Shown here: positions 1-8,840 of the stretch, piece by piece
How positions within the stretch are numbered: the stretch's first letter is position 1
How the letters are laid out: every line of letters begins with the position of its first letter
Source: an uncultured bacterium
GTDB taxonomy: Bacteria; Cyanobacteriota; Vampirovibrionia; Gastranaerophilales; Gastranaerophilaceae
Direction of reading: 5' to 3'
Assembly (NCBI GenBank): GCA_949282195.1
Contig: CASDOW010000006.1
Coordinates: 20,749-84,748 of the forward strand
Length of the DNA stretch: 64,000 bases
Position numbers and translations under genes: made by a program
Notes under the pieces: generated by a model
Databases searched by the model: none
What the model was told of the DNA's origin: nothing
The model's input: the letters and a program-made list of their open reading frames with translations, nothing else

Positions 1-150
1 GGGATTAAAACCGTCAAACATGTTTTGGGCTTCTTCAATAGAGCAAGATTTAATCTTATCAAGATTTCTCAACAATACTAATTTTTGAGAAATTTGATTT
101 ATTAATTCCTGTCTGTTACTAACTATTACGACGGTGTTCACATCTGCCAT
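1..150 (-). CDS. Receiver-like protein, N-terminal fragment cut by the window edge
   Basis: Fifty codons are visible, starting with ATG at 148-150 on the minus strand (MADVNTVVIVSNRQ...) and running off the left edge without a stop. The opening beta strand (VVIVSN) followed by an amphipathic helix (RQELINQISQKLVLL) and a second strand/acidic turn looks like the first third of a receiver or CpaE-type pseudo-receiver domain. The usual acidic pair after strand one is replaced by Ser-Asn, so it may be non-phosphorylatable. The remainder lies outside the window, so function is not assignable. Confidence 0.6.
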   Translation of the reverse strand, partial: MADVNTVVIVSNRQELINQISQKLVLLRNLDKIKSCSIEEAQNMFDGFNP

Positions 151-285
151 TAAATACTATTACTCCAAAATAATTCTACTTAATTATTACAATACTACAA
201 AAACCGCTTTTGTAAAAGAAATTTAAAAAACATAACATACCTGATTTAAAGTCCTCTTAATTTACGACGACAAAAATTAACTGTT

Positions 286-294
286 TGCTAGAAT
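286..294 (+). promoter_or_regulatory. Extended -10 promoter, predicted leaderless start of the glycosyltransferase
   Basis: TG-C-TAGAAT lies at 286-294 and is followed by only six bases before the ATG at 301. No Shine-Dalgarno-like sequence is present, so transcription would begin at or next to the start codon. No good -35 hexamer is seen at the right distance. Confidence 0.5.
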
Positions 295-300
295 AAGTTT

Positions 301-1692
301 ATGAAAGATTTATTAAAAGATAACAAAGTAATTTTAGTTTTAATCATACTATTGGGTTTAGCCTTAAGATTGTGGAATTTAAACAAGCCCGAAGGGTTGT
401 GGAATGATGAATATATTACATATTCAATTTCAATGTTGAAATTTCCTTTTGATTTTTTTGACGGAATCAGAACAAATTGCCATGCACCCTTGCATTATTT
501 TTATTTAAAACTTTGGATGATGATATTTAAAAATTCCGATTTTATGTTGAGATTATCATCTTTAGTTCCTAATATTTTAGGCTGTTTTGTAATGTATCAT
601 GTCGGAAAAAATTATCAAACAAAATTTCATTCAATTCAAATCGGTTTAGCTTGTGCTTTGATTGCTTCTATCAGTTCATTTTTAATTTATTTTTCTCAGG
701 AAGTTAGAATTTATTCAATGATATTTTTCTTGTCTTCAATGATTTTATTATATTCGATAAAAATGTTTGAAGCGCCGTCAAGGAAAAATGCCGCTTGGCT
801 TAGCGTGTTTTCCGTTTTGTTGATTTTAGAGCATACAATCGGTTTTGTGTATGTTTTATTTAATATTTTCGGTTTAATTGCATTCAGACCTAAAAAGAAA
901 AAAGAAACAGATTTATACATGCCGATTGTGGCGGGCTTAATTTTGTGTTTACCTATAATACCTTTTATTTTAAGAATATTTGTTCATCCTACTTATTTTT
1001 CTCAATGGTGGGCACCATTTAGTTGGTCTAAGATATTTTTCTATTTTACGGATTTATTCTCGCCTGTTTTAAAAAACATAACAAATTCACCTATGAGTTT
1101 TTATCATCAAATAATTAACCATGATGTTATTAATATTGGGTTTGTTATGTTTGCTCTTGTTCCTGCGGGAATTTGCTTAATGATGATAATAAAATCCAAT
1201 ATAGATTCAAAAAGAATTAATAAATATCTTTTAACTGTATTTTTAGCAACATTTTTAACAATATTAATTACTGCAATTGCAGGAAAAATAATCTTTTTAA
1301 CAAAATATTTAACTGAATTATATCCGATTTTAATTTTAATGACAGCAATAGGCTGGGCGCAGTTAAATTCAAAAAGTACAAAAATCACTCTTGCAACAAT
1401 TTATGTTTTTATGACTTTGTTTTTCATTGTTGTTTCTCATACATCCGCTATAAGACTTGTTAGACAAGAAGGACAAAGATTGCCTGTTTTGGCTATGCAA
1501 AAAATGGGTATCAAAAAACAAGATAAAATTCTATTTTTATTTTATCCAAAGACACATTTTACAAAATATTATAACGATAACGACTATATAGCCATGTCAA
1601 TTGATAAATATAATTTTCCCTATGTTTTAAATGCGGGAACGACTTATGACGCTTTTTTAAACGGACATTCGATTTATAAAGTTTTTTTTTAA
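301..1692 (+). CDS. GT-C fold membrane glycosyltransferase (GT39/ArnT-like), interrupted by a frameshift
   Basis: A 463-residue polytopic membrane protein with roughly ten hydrophobic segments. The N-terminal LWNDE motif after the first membrane segment matches the acidic lumenal-loop motif of dolichyl/undecaprenyl-phosphate-dependent GT-C enzymes such as GT39 and ArnT, which transfer sugars from a lipid carrier on the periplasmic side. The frame ends at TAA 1690-1692 directly after a run of nine T. The next frame continues without a break and encodes a plausible soluble C-terminal tail (1683-1979), so the gene appears to be split. Acceptor and donor cannot be told from sequence. Confidence 0.75.
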   Translation: MKDLLKDNKVILVLIILLGLALRLWNLNKPEGLWNDEYITYSISMLKFPFDFFDGIRTNCHAPLHYFYLKLWMMIFKNSDFMLRLSSLVPNILGCFVMYHVGKNYQTKFHSIQIGLACALIASISSFLIYFSQEVRIYSMIFFLSSMILLYSIKMFEAPSRKNAAWLSVFSVLLILEHTIGFVYVLFNIFGLIAFRPKKKKETDLYMPIVAGLILCLPIIPFILRIFVHPTYFSQWWAPFSWSKIFFYFTDLFSPVLKNITNSPMSFYHQIINHDVINIGFVMFALVPAGICLMMIIKSNIDSKRINKYLLTVFLATFLTILITAIAGKIIFLTKYLTELYPILILMTAIGWAQLNSKSTKITLATIYVFMTLFFIVVSHTSAIRLVRQEGQRLPVLAMQKMGIKKQDKILFLFYPKTHFTKYYNDNDYIAMSIDKYNFPYVLNAGTTYDAFLNGHSIYKVFF

Positions 1693-1979
1693 AAAACAAT
1701 TCACCTTTGTTGGATGAAAAGTTGAACAAAGAAATTTTATCTGATATGAAAAAGGGGCAAAAGCTTTTTGTGGTTGATCTTGAAAGCGTCAGTTTATATA
1801 GCGATGAGCAGATGAAAAATCTTTTATCGGATGAAGGAAAATATAATAAGACCCCGTTTTTATTTTTAATTGCTTCATATATGAGAAATAAATCTCTTGA
1901 TTGGGCGGCTCGTAATCTTTTATATCAAGGAAAAATAAAAACAGGCTCTTGGATGATTTATTCTTTTGTTAAAACATAG
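1683..1979 (+). pseudogene. C-terminal remainder of the GT-C glycosyltransferase in the -1 frame
   Basis: This stretch has no convincing start site of its own: the first possible one is TTG 1707, with no Shine-Dalgarno. It reads back in frame into the T9-A6 homopolymer. Joining it to the upstream gene by one extra T, or by a -1 slip on T-TTT-TTT at 1683-1689, gives one continuous protein of about 560 residues. The tail contains KKGQKLFVVDLES and NKTPFLFLIASY, a soluble alpha/beta segment of the kind that ends many GT-C enzymes. It is therefore either a pseudogene fragment, a sequencing error at the homopolymer, or the product of programmed frameshifting. Confidence 0.65.
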
Positions 1980-1999
1980 TTTAAAAAAGTAAAATTTGT

Positions 2000-2028
2000 T
2001 TGTTTATAAATTATGTTTTTGTTATCAT
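2000..2028 (+). promoter_or_regulatory. Promoter of birA, predicted leaderless
   Basis: TTGTTT (2000-2005), a 17-base spacer and TATCAT (2023-2028, extended by TG at 2020-2021), followed by six bases and ATG 2035. This placement decides the birA start and implies a leaderless message. Confidence 0.6.
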
Positions 2029-2034
2029 CTAGCT

Positions 2035-2601
2035 ATGTATGATATTATTCATTTCGATGAGTTAAATTCAACAAGCGCTTACGCTCATCAACATCTTGAG
2101 GAGTTGAAAGATTTTCAAGTGATATCTTGTGACCTGCAAACACAAGGACATGGTCAATTTGAGCGTAGTTGGTATTCGTCAAATAAAAATGGCGGTAATT
2201 TATATATTTCCCTGATTTTAAAACCTCAAAATTTACTTCATCTTAATGAATTAACAAGATTTGCTGCTCTGATTGGCGCAAAAACTCTTGAAGAATATGG
2301 ACTGAAACCCCATTTTAAATATCCTAACGATATATTAATTGAAGGAAAAAAAATAGCAGGGATTTTGGCCGAGTCTGAATTTATCGGACAAAATTGCAAA
2401 GGCGTTATTTTGGGCTGCGGAATTAATTTAAATCTTGAAGAAGATGAATTGAAAAATATCGACCAAAAAGCAACATCAATCTTTGTTGAAACAAATAAAA
2501 GAGTTGATAAAAATGAATTTTTAGATAGATTTTTATCAAATTTTAAAGAAGAATATAATGACTTTTTAAAAAACGGAATAAAAGGAGAAATACTATGTTA
2601 A
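2035..2601 (+). CDS. birA: Biotin--protein ligase
   Basis: A 188-residue stand-alone BirA/LplA-fold ligase that activates biotin with ATP and attaches it to a carrier lysine. Visible family features are FDELNSTS at the N terminus, the biotin-binding region around QGHGQFERSW (canonical GRGRxGRxW, so the Arg-rich loop is altered), the GGNLYISLIL strand, KYPNDILIEGKKIAGIL with the catalytic-site lysine, and GCGINLN. There is no N-terminal DNA-binding domain, so it should not act as a biotin repressor. ATG 2035 is preferred over the in-frame upstream TTG 1996 because the promoter -10 lies between them. The 3' end overlaps oadG by seven bases. OadA downstream carries the biotin site and is the obvious substrate. 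Confidence 0.9.
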   Translation: MYDIIHFDELNSTSAYAHQHLEELKDFQVISCDLQTQGHGQFERSWYSSNKNGGNLYISLILKPQNLLHLNELTRFAALIGAKTLEEYGLKPHFKYPNDILIEGKKIAGILAESEFIGQNCKGVILGCGINLNLEEDELKNIDQKATSIFVETNKRVDKNEFLDRFLSNFKEEYNDFLKNGIKGEILC

Positions 2602-2828
2602 ACCCTGAATTATGGACAACAGGCGGTACGGCAATGGTTGTCGGAATGGGAATTGTTTTTTCATTTCTGATAATTCTTGTTGGCGCAATCGCCCTAATGG
2701 CAAGATTTGTTGAATTTTTAAACAAAGTTTGCCCTCTACCTGTTGTTGAACAAAAAGCAAAAAAAGTTAAAACAACAGATGACGCTGATATTGCTCTTGC
2801 AATTGCGGTTGCTGTTGCTCAAGGTTAA
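2595..2828 (+). CDS. oadG: Oxaloacetate decarboxylase, gamma subunit (small membrane anchor)
   Basis: A 77-residue protein with one N-terminal membrane helix (about residues 14-37, rich in Gly, Val and Ile), followed by a basic/Lys-rich linker (KAKKVKTTDDAD) and a short C-terminal helix (IALAIAVAVAQ). This layout fits the OadG family, which ties the soluble alpha subunit to the membrane beta subunit. The position directly before oadA and oadB supports the call. The start overlaps the end of birA by seven bases, with the Shine-Dalgarno AAAGGAG (2581-2587) inside birA. The family is short and poorly conserved, so position carries much of the weight. Confidence 0.8.
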   Translation: MLNPELWTTGGTAMVVGMGIVFSFLIILVGAIALMARFVEFLNKVCPLPVVEQKAKKVKTTDDADIALAIAVAVAQG

Positions 2829-2863
2829 TTTTTTAAGTAAATACGATTTATGAGGATAAAAAA

Positions 2864-4672
2864 ATGACAAAAAAACAAATTAAAGTTATGGATACGTCGT
2901 TTCGTGACGGTTTCCAATCAATTTACGGAGCTAAGGTTTTAGTTGATGATTTTATTCCTGCGCTTCAAGCTGCGGTTAATGCAGGTTTAAGACATTTTGA
3001 AACAGCCGGCGGTGCTCGTTTCCAAGCTCCTATATTTTTCTGTAATGAAAACGCTTTTGAAACAATGGATAAAATCAGAGCCGCTGTTGGTCCTGATGTA
3101 GTTCTTCAATCATTGGCTCGTGGTGTTAATGTTGTTGGTTTAAATTCTCAACCTCGCGATATTATTGACTTACACGCAAAAATGTTCGCTAAACACGGCG
3201 TTAATGTTATTAGAAACTTCGACGCATTAAATGATGTTAACAATTTAATTGATTCAGCAAATTCAATTAAAAAACATGGTTTAAAACACGAAGTTACAAT
3301 CACAATGATGGAACTTCCATATGGTTGTGAAGGTGCTCATGACGTAGCATTTTACGAAAGAGTATTAAGAAACATTCTTGATTCAGGACTTCCTTTTGAT
3401 TCATTAGCATTTAAAGATGCTTCAGGTACTTCAAACCCAAGAAAAGTATATGAAACAGTTAAAATGGCTCGTGAATTATTGGGCGGCGAAGCTCATATTC
3501 GCTTCCATTCACATGAAACAGCAGGAACTGGTTTAGCTGCATATTTAGCTGCTCTTGACGGTGGTGCAGATGGTATTGACCTTGCTATGAAACCTGTTTC
3601 AGGCGGTACAGGTCAACCTGATATTATTTCTATGTGGCATGCTTTGAAAGGTACTGAATATGACCTTGGTTTAGATATTAAGAAAATCATGGAAACAGAA
3701 GAAATCTTTAAAGAATGTATGAAAGATTATCCGATTTCACCAATTTCATTAGCAGTTAACCCAATCTTAATTCAAGCTCCACTACCTGGAGGTGCTACAG
3801 CTACAACTGTTAACCAATTAAAAGATATGGGTATGTTAGATAAATTCCCGAAATTAATTGCAAATATGAAAGAAGTTGTTGAAAGAGGCGGTTTTGCAAC
3901 AAGTGTTACACCTGTTTCACAATTCTATGCTCAACAATCATTCTTAAATGCTATTACTGACCAACCTTGGGAAAAAGCTAACCCAGGATATGCTAAAATG
4001 CTATTAGGTTACTTTGGTAAAACTCCTTGTGAACCTGATCCTGAATTAGTTAAATGGGCTGAAGAAAAAACAGGTTTACAACCAACAAATGAAAAAGTTG
4101 TAGATTTGAATGACAAAGACCCTGAAAAAGGTGTTGAAGCAGCTAAGAAAAGATTACAAGAAGCAGGCTTACCTCTAACTGAAGAAAATATCTTTATTTC
4201 AGCAGCTTGCAAAGACGGCAATGTTGATAAAGGTATTGAATTCTTACTTGGTAAAGGTACTGTTTCAGTTAATAAAGTTTCAGCTGATAAAAAAGAAGTT
4301 TCAACTGTTTCATCAGCTGACGGTTATACAATAACTGTTAACGGCAAAAAATATGCTGTTAAATTGGACGGCTCTAAAGCGGTTGTTAACGGCAAAACAT
4401 ATGATATCGGTGTTAAAGCAGGTGTTGAAGAACAAGCAAAATCTTCTTCAAATGCTGAAGGTCAAGAAGTTAAAGCGGCACTTCCCGGTAATGTTTTACA
4501 TGTTGAAGTATCTGAAGGCGACGAAGTAGCTGAAGGCGATGTTTTATTAGTTATTGAAGCAATGAAAATGGAAACAGAAATTAAATCTCCTGTTTCAGGT
4601 AAAATCTCATCAATTGAAGTTGCTCAAGGCGACCAAATTAAAACAGGTCAAGTATTGGTTGTTGTAGGTTAA
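2864..4672 (+). CDS. oadA: Oxaloacetate decarboxylase, alpha subunit (biotin-carrying carboxyltransferase)
   Basis: A 602-residue carboxyltransferase that moves the carboxyl group of oxaloacetate (or a similar 2-oxo acid) to biotin. An HMGL-like TIM barrel fills residues 1-290, with the metal-binding MDTSFRDG start (canonical DTTLRD), FKDASG carrying the carboxyl-transfer lysine, and the metal-ligand FHSHET. A PYC/OADA conserved domain follows to about residue 460. An acidic linker leads to a C-terminal biotinyl domain with VIEAMKMETEI, where Lys568 is biotinylated. The DTSFRDG and SLARGVN sequences differ from Klebsiella-type OadA, so the exact substrate is uncertain. The gene is preceded by a GAGGA ribosome site. 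Confidence 0.88.
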   Translation: MTKKQIKVMDTSFRDGFQSIYGAKVLVDDFIPALQAAVNAGLRHFETAGGARFQAPIFFCNENAFETMDKIRAAVGPDVVLQSLARGVNVVGLNSQPRDIIDLHAKMFAKHGVNVIRNFDALNDVNNLIDSANSIKKHGLKHEVTITMMELPYGCEGAHDVAFYERVLRNILDSGLPFDSLAFKDASGTSNPRKVYETVKMARELLGGEAHIRFHSHETAGTGLAAYLAALDGGADGIDLAMKPVSGGTGQPDIISMWHALKGTEYDLGLDIKKIMETEEIFKECMKDYPISPISLAVNPILIQAPLPGGATATTVNQLKDMGMLDKFPKLIANMKEVVERGGFATSVTPVSQFYAQQSFLNAITDQPWEKANPGYAKMLLGYFGKTPCEPDPELVKWAEEKTGLQPTNEKVVDLNDKDPEKGVEAAKKRLQEAGLPLTEENIFISAACKDGNVDKGIEFLLGKGTVSVNKVSADKKEVSTVSSADGYTITVNGKKYAVKLDGSKAVVNGKTYDIGVKAGVEEQAKSSSNAEGQEVKAALPGNVLHVEVSEGDEVAEGDVLLVIEAMKMETEIKSPVSGKISSIEVAQGDQIKTGQVLVVVG

Positions 4673-4690
4673 GATTGGAGGAAATAAATT

Positions 4691-5869
4691 ATGAATATAG
4701 GAGAAGTTTTCCAACAATTATGGCATACAACAGGTATATATAACTTTGTTCAACCTGCTGATCCTAACATTACAAACGTTTGCGAACAATTTATGCATCA
4801 ATACGGTTCACCTATTATGCTTGTTGTTTGCTTGTTTTTAATGTGGTTAGGTATTAAAAAACAATATGAACCTTTGCTTTTGGTTCCGATTGCTTTTGGC
4901 GGTTTCTTGTCAAATATTCCAAACGCTGGAATTGCTGAACCCGGCGGATTTTTAAATATCATTTATGAAGCAGGTATTCACCAAGGTTTATTCCCATTGA
5001 TAATTTTCATGGGCGTAGGCGCTATGACAGACTTTGGTCCATTATTGGCAAACCCAAGAACTTCGCTATTAGGCGGTGCTGCTCAATTTGGTATTTTTGG
5101 TGCATTATTGTTAGCGCTTTGTGTGTTTGGTTTTACTTTGCCGCAAGCGGGCGCAATCGGTATTATTGGTGGTGCGGACGGTCCGACATCAATCTATGTT
5201 ACATCTAAATTAGCTCCTGAATTATTAGGTGCAATTGCGGTTGCCGCATATTCATATATGGCATTGGTTCCTGTAATTCAACCGCCGATTATGAAACTTT
5301 TGACAACTAAAAAAGAACGTGAAATTCAAATGAGTCAATTAAGAGAAGTTTCTCAACGTGAAAAAATTGTATTTCCTATTTTAGTTCTTTCTTTATGTAT
5401 TTTATTGTTGCCTGATGCTTGCCCTCTTGTTGGTGCTTTGGCTTTCGGTAATTTATGTAAAGAATGTGGTGTTGTTGAAAGACTTTCAAACACAATGCAA
5501 AATTCTTTAATCAACATTATCACAATTTTCTTGGGATTATCTGTTGGTTCAAAATTATCAGCAGACCAATTCTTAACTGTTCAAACATTATTTATCTTAA
5601 TTCTTGGTATTGTTGCATTCTCACTTGCAACTGCAGGCGGTGTTGTAATGGCAAAAATCATGAATTTATTCTCAAAAGATAAAATCAATCCGCTTATCGG
5701 TTCAGCAGGTGTATCTGCGGTTCCTATGGCAGCTCGTGTATCAAATAAAGTTGGTTTAGAATATAATCCAAACAACTATTTGTTAATGCACGCTATGGGT
5801 CCAAACGTGGCAGGTGTTATCGGTTCAGCTGTTGCAGCGGGCGTATTATTGACAGTTTGTGTTCAATAG
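4691..5869 (+). CDS. oadB: Oxaloacetate decarboxylase, beta subunit (Na+-translocating carrier)
   Basis: A 392-residue polytopic membrane protein that decarboxylates carboxybiotin and couples this to outward Na+ transport. The conserved [10 protein letters not shown] motif, which holds the essential membrane aspartate of the family, and the late [13 protein letters not shown] and [19 protein letters not shown] segments are all present. The length is slightly below the typical ~430 residues. It is the last gene of the birA-oadG-oadA-oadB unit, 18 bases after oadA with a GGAGG site, and is followed by a strong terminator. Such pumps let fermenting anaerobes make a sodium gradient without respiration. 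Confidence 0.93.
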   Translation: MNIGEVFQQLWHTTGIYNFVQPADPNITNVCEQFMHQYGSPIMLVVCLFLMWLGIKKQYEPLLLVPIAFGGFLSNIPNAGIAEPGGFLNIIYEAGIHQGLFPLIIFMGVGAMTDFGPLLANPRTSLLGGAAQFGIFGALLLALCVFGFTLPQAGAIGIIGGADGPTSIYVTSKLAPELLGAIAVAAYSYMALVPVIQPPIMKLLTTKKEREIQMSQLREVSQREKIVFPILVLSLCILLLPDACPLVGALAFGNLCKECGVVERLSNTMQNSLINIITIFLGLSVGSKLSADQFLTVQTLFILILGIVAFSLATAGGVVMAKIMNLFSKDKINPLIGSAGVSAVPMAARVSNKVGLEYNPNNYLLMHAMGPNVAGVIGSAVAAGVLLTVCVQ

Positions 5870-5890
5870 TTGAAATATAAAAATAAATAA

Positions 5891-5925
5891 AAAAGCAGAG
5901 TTATTTTTAGCTCTGCTTTTTTGCT
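5891..5925 (+). terminator. Rho-independent terminator after oadB
   Basis: AAAAGCAGAG and CTCTGCTTTT form a ten-pair stem around a ten-base loop, followed by further T residues. It lies 22 bases after the oadB stop and separates the decarboxylase unit from the flagellar genes. Confidence 0.88.
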
Positions 5926-6072
5926 TTTTGTCTAAAAATAATTAAATATTGTATAAGATTTTAGATTTCCCTTTTATAAAATCTTTTAACTACGTTAAAT
6001 GTATGATTTTTTGAAATTTGATTTAACAAAAATTTCTTAAAGTCGAGAATTAATAAGGGGGATAAAGGTAAA

Positions 6073-6735
6073 ATGTTTAGTCCGCAATTGCAAAATTACA
6101 TAAATTCTTCTTCTCAAGCTCAAGCGTTTAATCGCGTTAATGAGCTAAATCGTTATATAAATTCAATTTATCCTCAGCAACAACAAGAAATTAATAAAAC
6201 TTCTGCCTTTGATGAGATTTTGGCGGAATCAAAAAAAGAAGTTGAATCAAACAGTGTTTTTGAACTTGATACTCCTCCCATGGTTAAAGAAGATATTAAA
6301 ACTCTTCCTTTTGGCTCCTTGAGCAGATTAAAAGGAGCGGAAGAAAAAGTATCAAACACTAAAGCTGCAATTTTAGGTTATATCAAAGACGCAAGTGAAA
6401 AATATAATGTAGATGAAAAATTAATTAAAGCTTTAATAAAACAAGAATCAAATTTTAATCCCAATGCTGTTTCATCGGTTGGCGCAAAGGGTTTAATGCA
6501 GTTAATGCCTCAAACTGCTAAGGCTTTAGGAGTTGTTAATTCTTTTAACCCTAAAGAAAATATCGAAGGCGGAGTTAAATATTTAAAACAAATGCTTGAT
6601 AAATATAATGGAAATAAAATATTGGCTCTTGCCGCATATAACGCTGGCCCCGGAGCTGTTGATAAATATAACGGTATTCCTCCTTATAAAGAAACGCAAA
6701 ATTATGTTAAATCTGTATTAGCTAATTACCTATAA
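6073..6735 (+). CDS. Lytic transglycosylase (SLT domain) at the head of the flagellar operon
   Basis: A 220-residue protein. The first 100 residues are Gln/Ser-rich and poorly structured. The rest is a soluble lytic transglycosylase domain that cleaves peptidoglycan glycan strands. The catalytic Glu125 sits in [10 protein letters not shown], followed by [13 protein letters not shown] and the [12 protein letters not shown] motif. No signal peptide is visible, which fits export through a flagellar rod apparatus in the manner of FlgJ-type enzymes. It lies 11 bases before fliE with an AAAGGAT site between them, so a role in opening the wall for the flagellar rod is likely but inferred. An AAGGGGG stretch and AAAGGT precede the start. 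Confidence 0.88.
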   Translation: MFSPQLQNYINSSSQAQAFNRVNELNRYINSIYPQQQQEINKTSAFDEILAESKKEVESNSVFELDTPPMVKEDIKTLPFGSLSRLKGAEEKVSNTKAAILGYIKDASEKYNVDEKLIKALIKQESNFNPNAVSSVGAKGLMQLMPQTAKALGVVNSFNPKENIEGGVKYLKQMLDKYNGNKILALAAYNAGPGAVDKYNGIPPYKETQNYVKSVLANYL

Positions 6736-6746
6736 AGGATAAGAAA

Positions 6747-7055
6747 ATGGATAAAATAAATCAAATAAATTTTTTTAGAACAAATCGCATGGAGCCATTG
6801 GAAGCAAATATTTCAATAAGCTCTGACGATACCAATGTGAAAAGTTTTAAAAACGTTGTGGCTGATATGATGCAAGAATTAAACGAAGTTACAAATAAAC
6901 CGCAACAACTAACACAAGACGCTATGCTTGGAAAAGCTGATGTCCATGATGTTATGGCGGCAATTGCCCAAAGTGAGATTACGGTTCAAGCGGCAACCAC
7001 AATAACAGGTAAAATCCTACAAACATATGAGAAAATAATGCAAATACAGATTTAG
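6747..7055 (+). CDS. fliE: Flagellar hook-basal body protein FliE
   Basis: A 102-residue FliE homologue, the adaptor between the MS ring and the rod. The N-terminal 30 residues are variable. The C-terminal half shows the family core: FKNVVADMMQELNEV, then ADVHDVMAAIAQSEI, and the closing TGKILQTYEKIMQIQI, which matches the usual ending of FliE. The gene lies between an SLT-domain gene and fliF. The proximal rod genes flgB and flgC that often precede fliE are absent from this window. Confidence 0.9.
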   Translation: MDKINQINFFRTNRMEPLEANISISSDDTNVKSFKNVVADMMQELNEVTNKPQQLTQDAMLGKADVHDVMAAIAQSEITVQAATTITGKILQTYEKIMQIQI

Positions 7056-7057
7056 TC

Positions 7058-7086
7058 TTAACTTTAGCAGATTATGATAGTATAAT
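7058..7086 (+). promoter_or_regulatory. Internal promoter before fliF
   Basis: TTAACT (7058-7063), a 17-base spacer and a perfect TATAAT (7081-7086) lie in the 48-base gap between fliE and fliF. The predicted start leaves a leader of only about 11 bases with no Shine-Dalgarno. Confidence 0.55.
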
Positions 7087-7103
7087 TTAATTAATAGAAC
7101 AAT

Positions 7104-8816
7104 ATGGAAAAATTTGACCTAAAAAAATTAACTGAAAATAAGCCTTTTTTATACGCTATAGTGGTTGCTATAGTGGTTGTTTTAGTAATGTTTATTATTA
7201 TGATATCCGTTATGGTTAGTGTTGGTTCTAAGGGCAATCAAGCGCAAGAAAATCAGATAAAACAGGCTGAAAAAGTTATCAAAAATGATCCTGTAACTCT
7301 TTTTACAACGGAAAATACGGGAAAGGCTCTTGAAGTTCAAGCGCTGTTAGCACGCGAGCAAATTGTAGCCACAAAAGTTGATAACGGGTCAAAAGTAAGT
7401 ATCGTATTAAAAGAATATACTCAAGACCAAAGAGATAGGGCGCTTTTAGCTATTGTTAAAAGCGGGCTCTTAGATGAGCATACAGGCTTAGAAATATTTG
7501 ATAAGGGCGATTTTACTTCTACTAAAGACGATAAAAAAATTAAACTCATAAGAGCAATTAATGGCGAATTAGCTCGTTTGATAAGGAAAATTCCGCCTAT
7601 TGAAAATGCGCAGGTATTTATTTCTATTCCTGAACAAACTTTCTTTTCTCAAGATCAAAAACCGACGACAGCAACCGTTCAAATTACTATGCCATCAGGC
7701 GAAAGACTTGATAATATGAAAGTAAAAGCAATTTCTAATTTGCTTTTAGGAGCGGTTCATGGGCTTCAAGCCGATAATATTTCAATAACGGATACGAACG
7801 GAACTGTTTATAATTCAATAATTGGCGCTTCTGATGATGCTATTGCAAAATTAGAAGAAAACGATAAATACATGCAATCAAAAGTAAACGCTCAATTAGA
7901 TAAACTTATAGGCAAGGGTAATTATATAGCAACTGTTTCAACATTTTTAACTCAAGCTCCCGTTGAAAAAACAAGCATATTATATGATCCTGATCAAAAA
8001 ACTTCTGTCTCAGAACAGCAATTCAGTGAAAATTTAGGTGATAATCATAACGATTCAACTACATCCGGCATGAATCCTGTTAGTGTTTATGTTCCTGACG
8101 GCGTGAAAGGGGCAGTGCAATCAGGTTCATCAAGCCAAGATAGACAATATTCACGCTCTGCTGTTGAAACTCAATACGGTGTATCTAAAACTCAAGTCAG
8201 CGAATTTACTCAAGCCGGAACTATTGAAGAAATAACGGTTGCCGTTTCAATTGAAGAAAATTCAATTCCTACAAATATGAGTTTGTATGAATTAAAAACT
8301 TTAATTGCCCATGCTGCAAGTCCTAAAGTAGACCCTGAAAATGTATCTATTGCTTTTGTTGAGTCTAATAGTCTTGTTTTGGCTCCTGAGAAAGAAAACG
8401 AACTTCCAAAAGTTGAAGAGTCAGGTAATCCTTGGTGGGTTGTGGGCGCAATTCTTTCAATAGGGCTTATTTTGGGGCTTGGTCATATTGGTAAAAAAGT
8501 TAAAGATGAAGCAAGAAAACAAGAAGAAGAACTTGAATATTTAAGACAAATAGCGGCAAATCAAGAACAACAATTAAAAGATGTAACTCAGCAAGCTTCA
8601 AATTTAATTGCTCAACAAGAACAAATGGCACAAAGTTTTATTGAACAAAAAAATCAATATGCACTTGCCCTAGAACAGGCAAAATCAGCTGCGGCTGCCA
8701 CAAAAGCACCAAGACATAATCTGTCTGAGGCTATTGATGAATTAGAGTCTGATTTTAATTCTATGGATGAAAATGAAGCAATAGAAAAAATAAAAAACTG
8801 GATTGAAAATGCTTAA
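7104..8816 (+). CDS. fliF: Flagellar MS-ring protein FliF
   Basis: A 570-residue MS-ring subunit. A first membrane helix lies near residues 16-40. The YscJ/FliF ring-building motifs follow, with KSGLLDEHTGLEIFDK and IRAINGELARLIRKIPPIENAQVFIS. After a flexible Ser/Gly-rich region comes a second membrane helix (about 445-465), then a long coiled coil rich in Gln and Glu. The final residues MDENEAIEKIKNWIENA resemble the C-terminal FliG-binding tail of FliF. This matters because the next gene is not a recognisable canonical FliG. The coiled coil between the second membrane helix and the tail is longer than usual. Confidence 0.92.
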   Translation: MEKFDLKKLTENKPFLYAIVVAIVVVLVMFIIMISVMVSVGSKGNQAQENQIKQAEKVIKNDPVTLFTTENTGKALEVQALLAREQIVATKVDNGSKVSIVLKEYTQDQRDRALLAIVKSGLLDEHTGLEIFDKGDFTSTKDDKKIKLIRAINGELARLIRKIPPIENAQVFISIPEQTFFSQDQKPTTATVQITMPSGERLDNMKVKAISNLLLGAVHGLQADNISITDTNGTVYNSIIGASDDAIAKLEENDKYMQSKVNAQLDKLIGKGNYIATVSTFLTQAPVEKTSILYDPDQKTSVSEQQFSENLGDNHNDSTTSGMNPVSVYVPDGVKGAVQSGSSSQDRQYSRSAVETQYGVSKTQVSEFTQAGTIEEITVAVSIEENSIPTNMSLYELKTLIAHAASPKVDPENVSIAFVESNSLVLAPEKENELPKVEESGNPWWVVGAILSIGLILGLGHIGKKVKDEARKQEEELEYLRQIAANQEQQLKDVTQQASNLIAQQEQMAQSFIEQKNQYALALEQAKSAAAATKAPRHNLSEAIDELESDFNSMDENEAIEKIKNWIENA

Positions 8817-8840
8817 ATCACCTGAGGATAAAAAGGAAAA

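Noticed and set aside
1107..1388. Antisense reading frames inside the GT-C gene and many other genes (for example 10615-10857, 32513-32746, 46239-46439)
   Set aside because: They lie fully within well-supported genes on another frame, lack ribosome sites and promoters, and have compositions expected of shadow frames.
1996..2034. Thirteen-residue N-terminal extension of BirA from TTG 1996
   Set aside because: The stretch contains the -35 and -10 promoter elements, and family homology begins at MYDIIHFDELNSTS.
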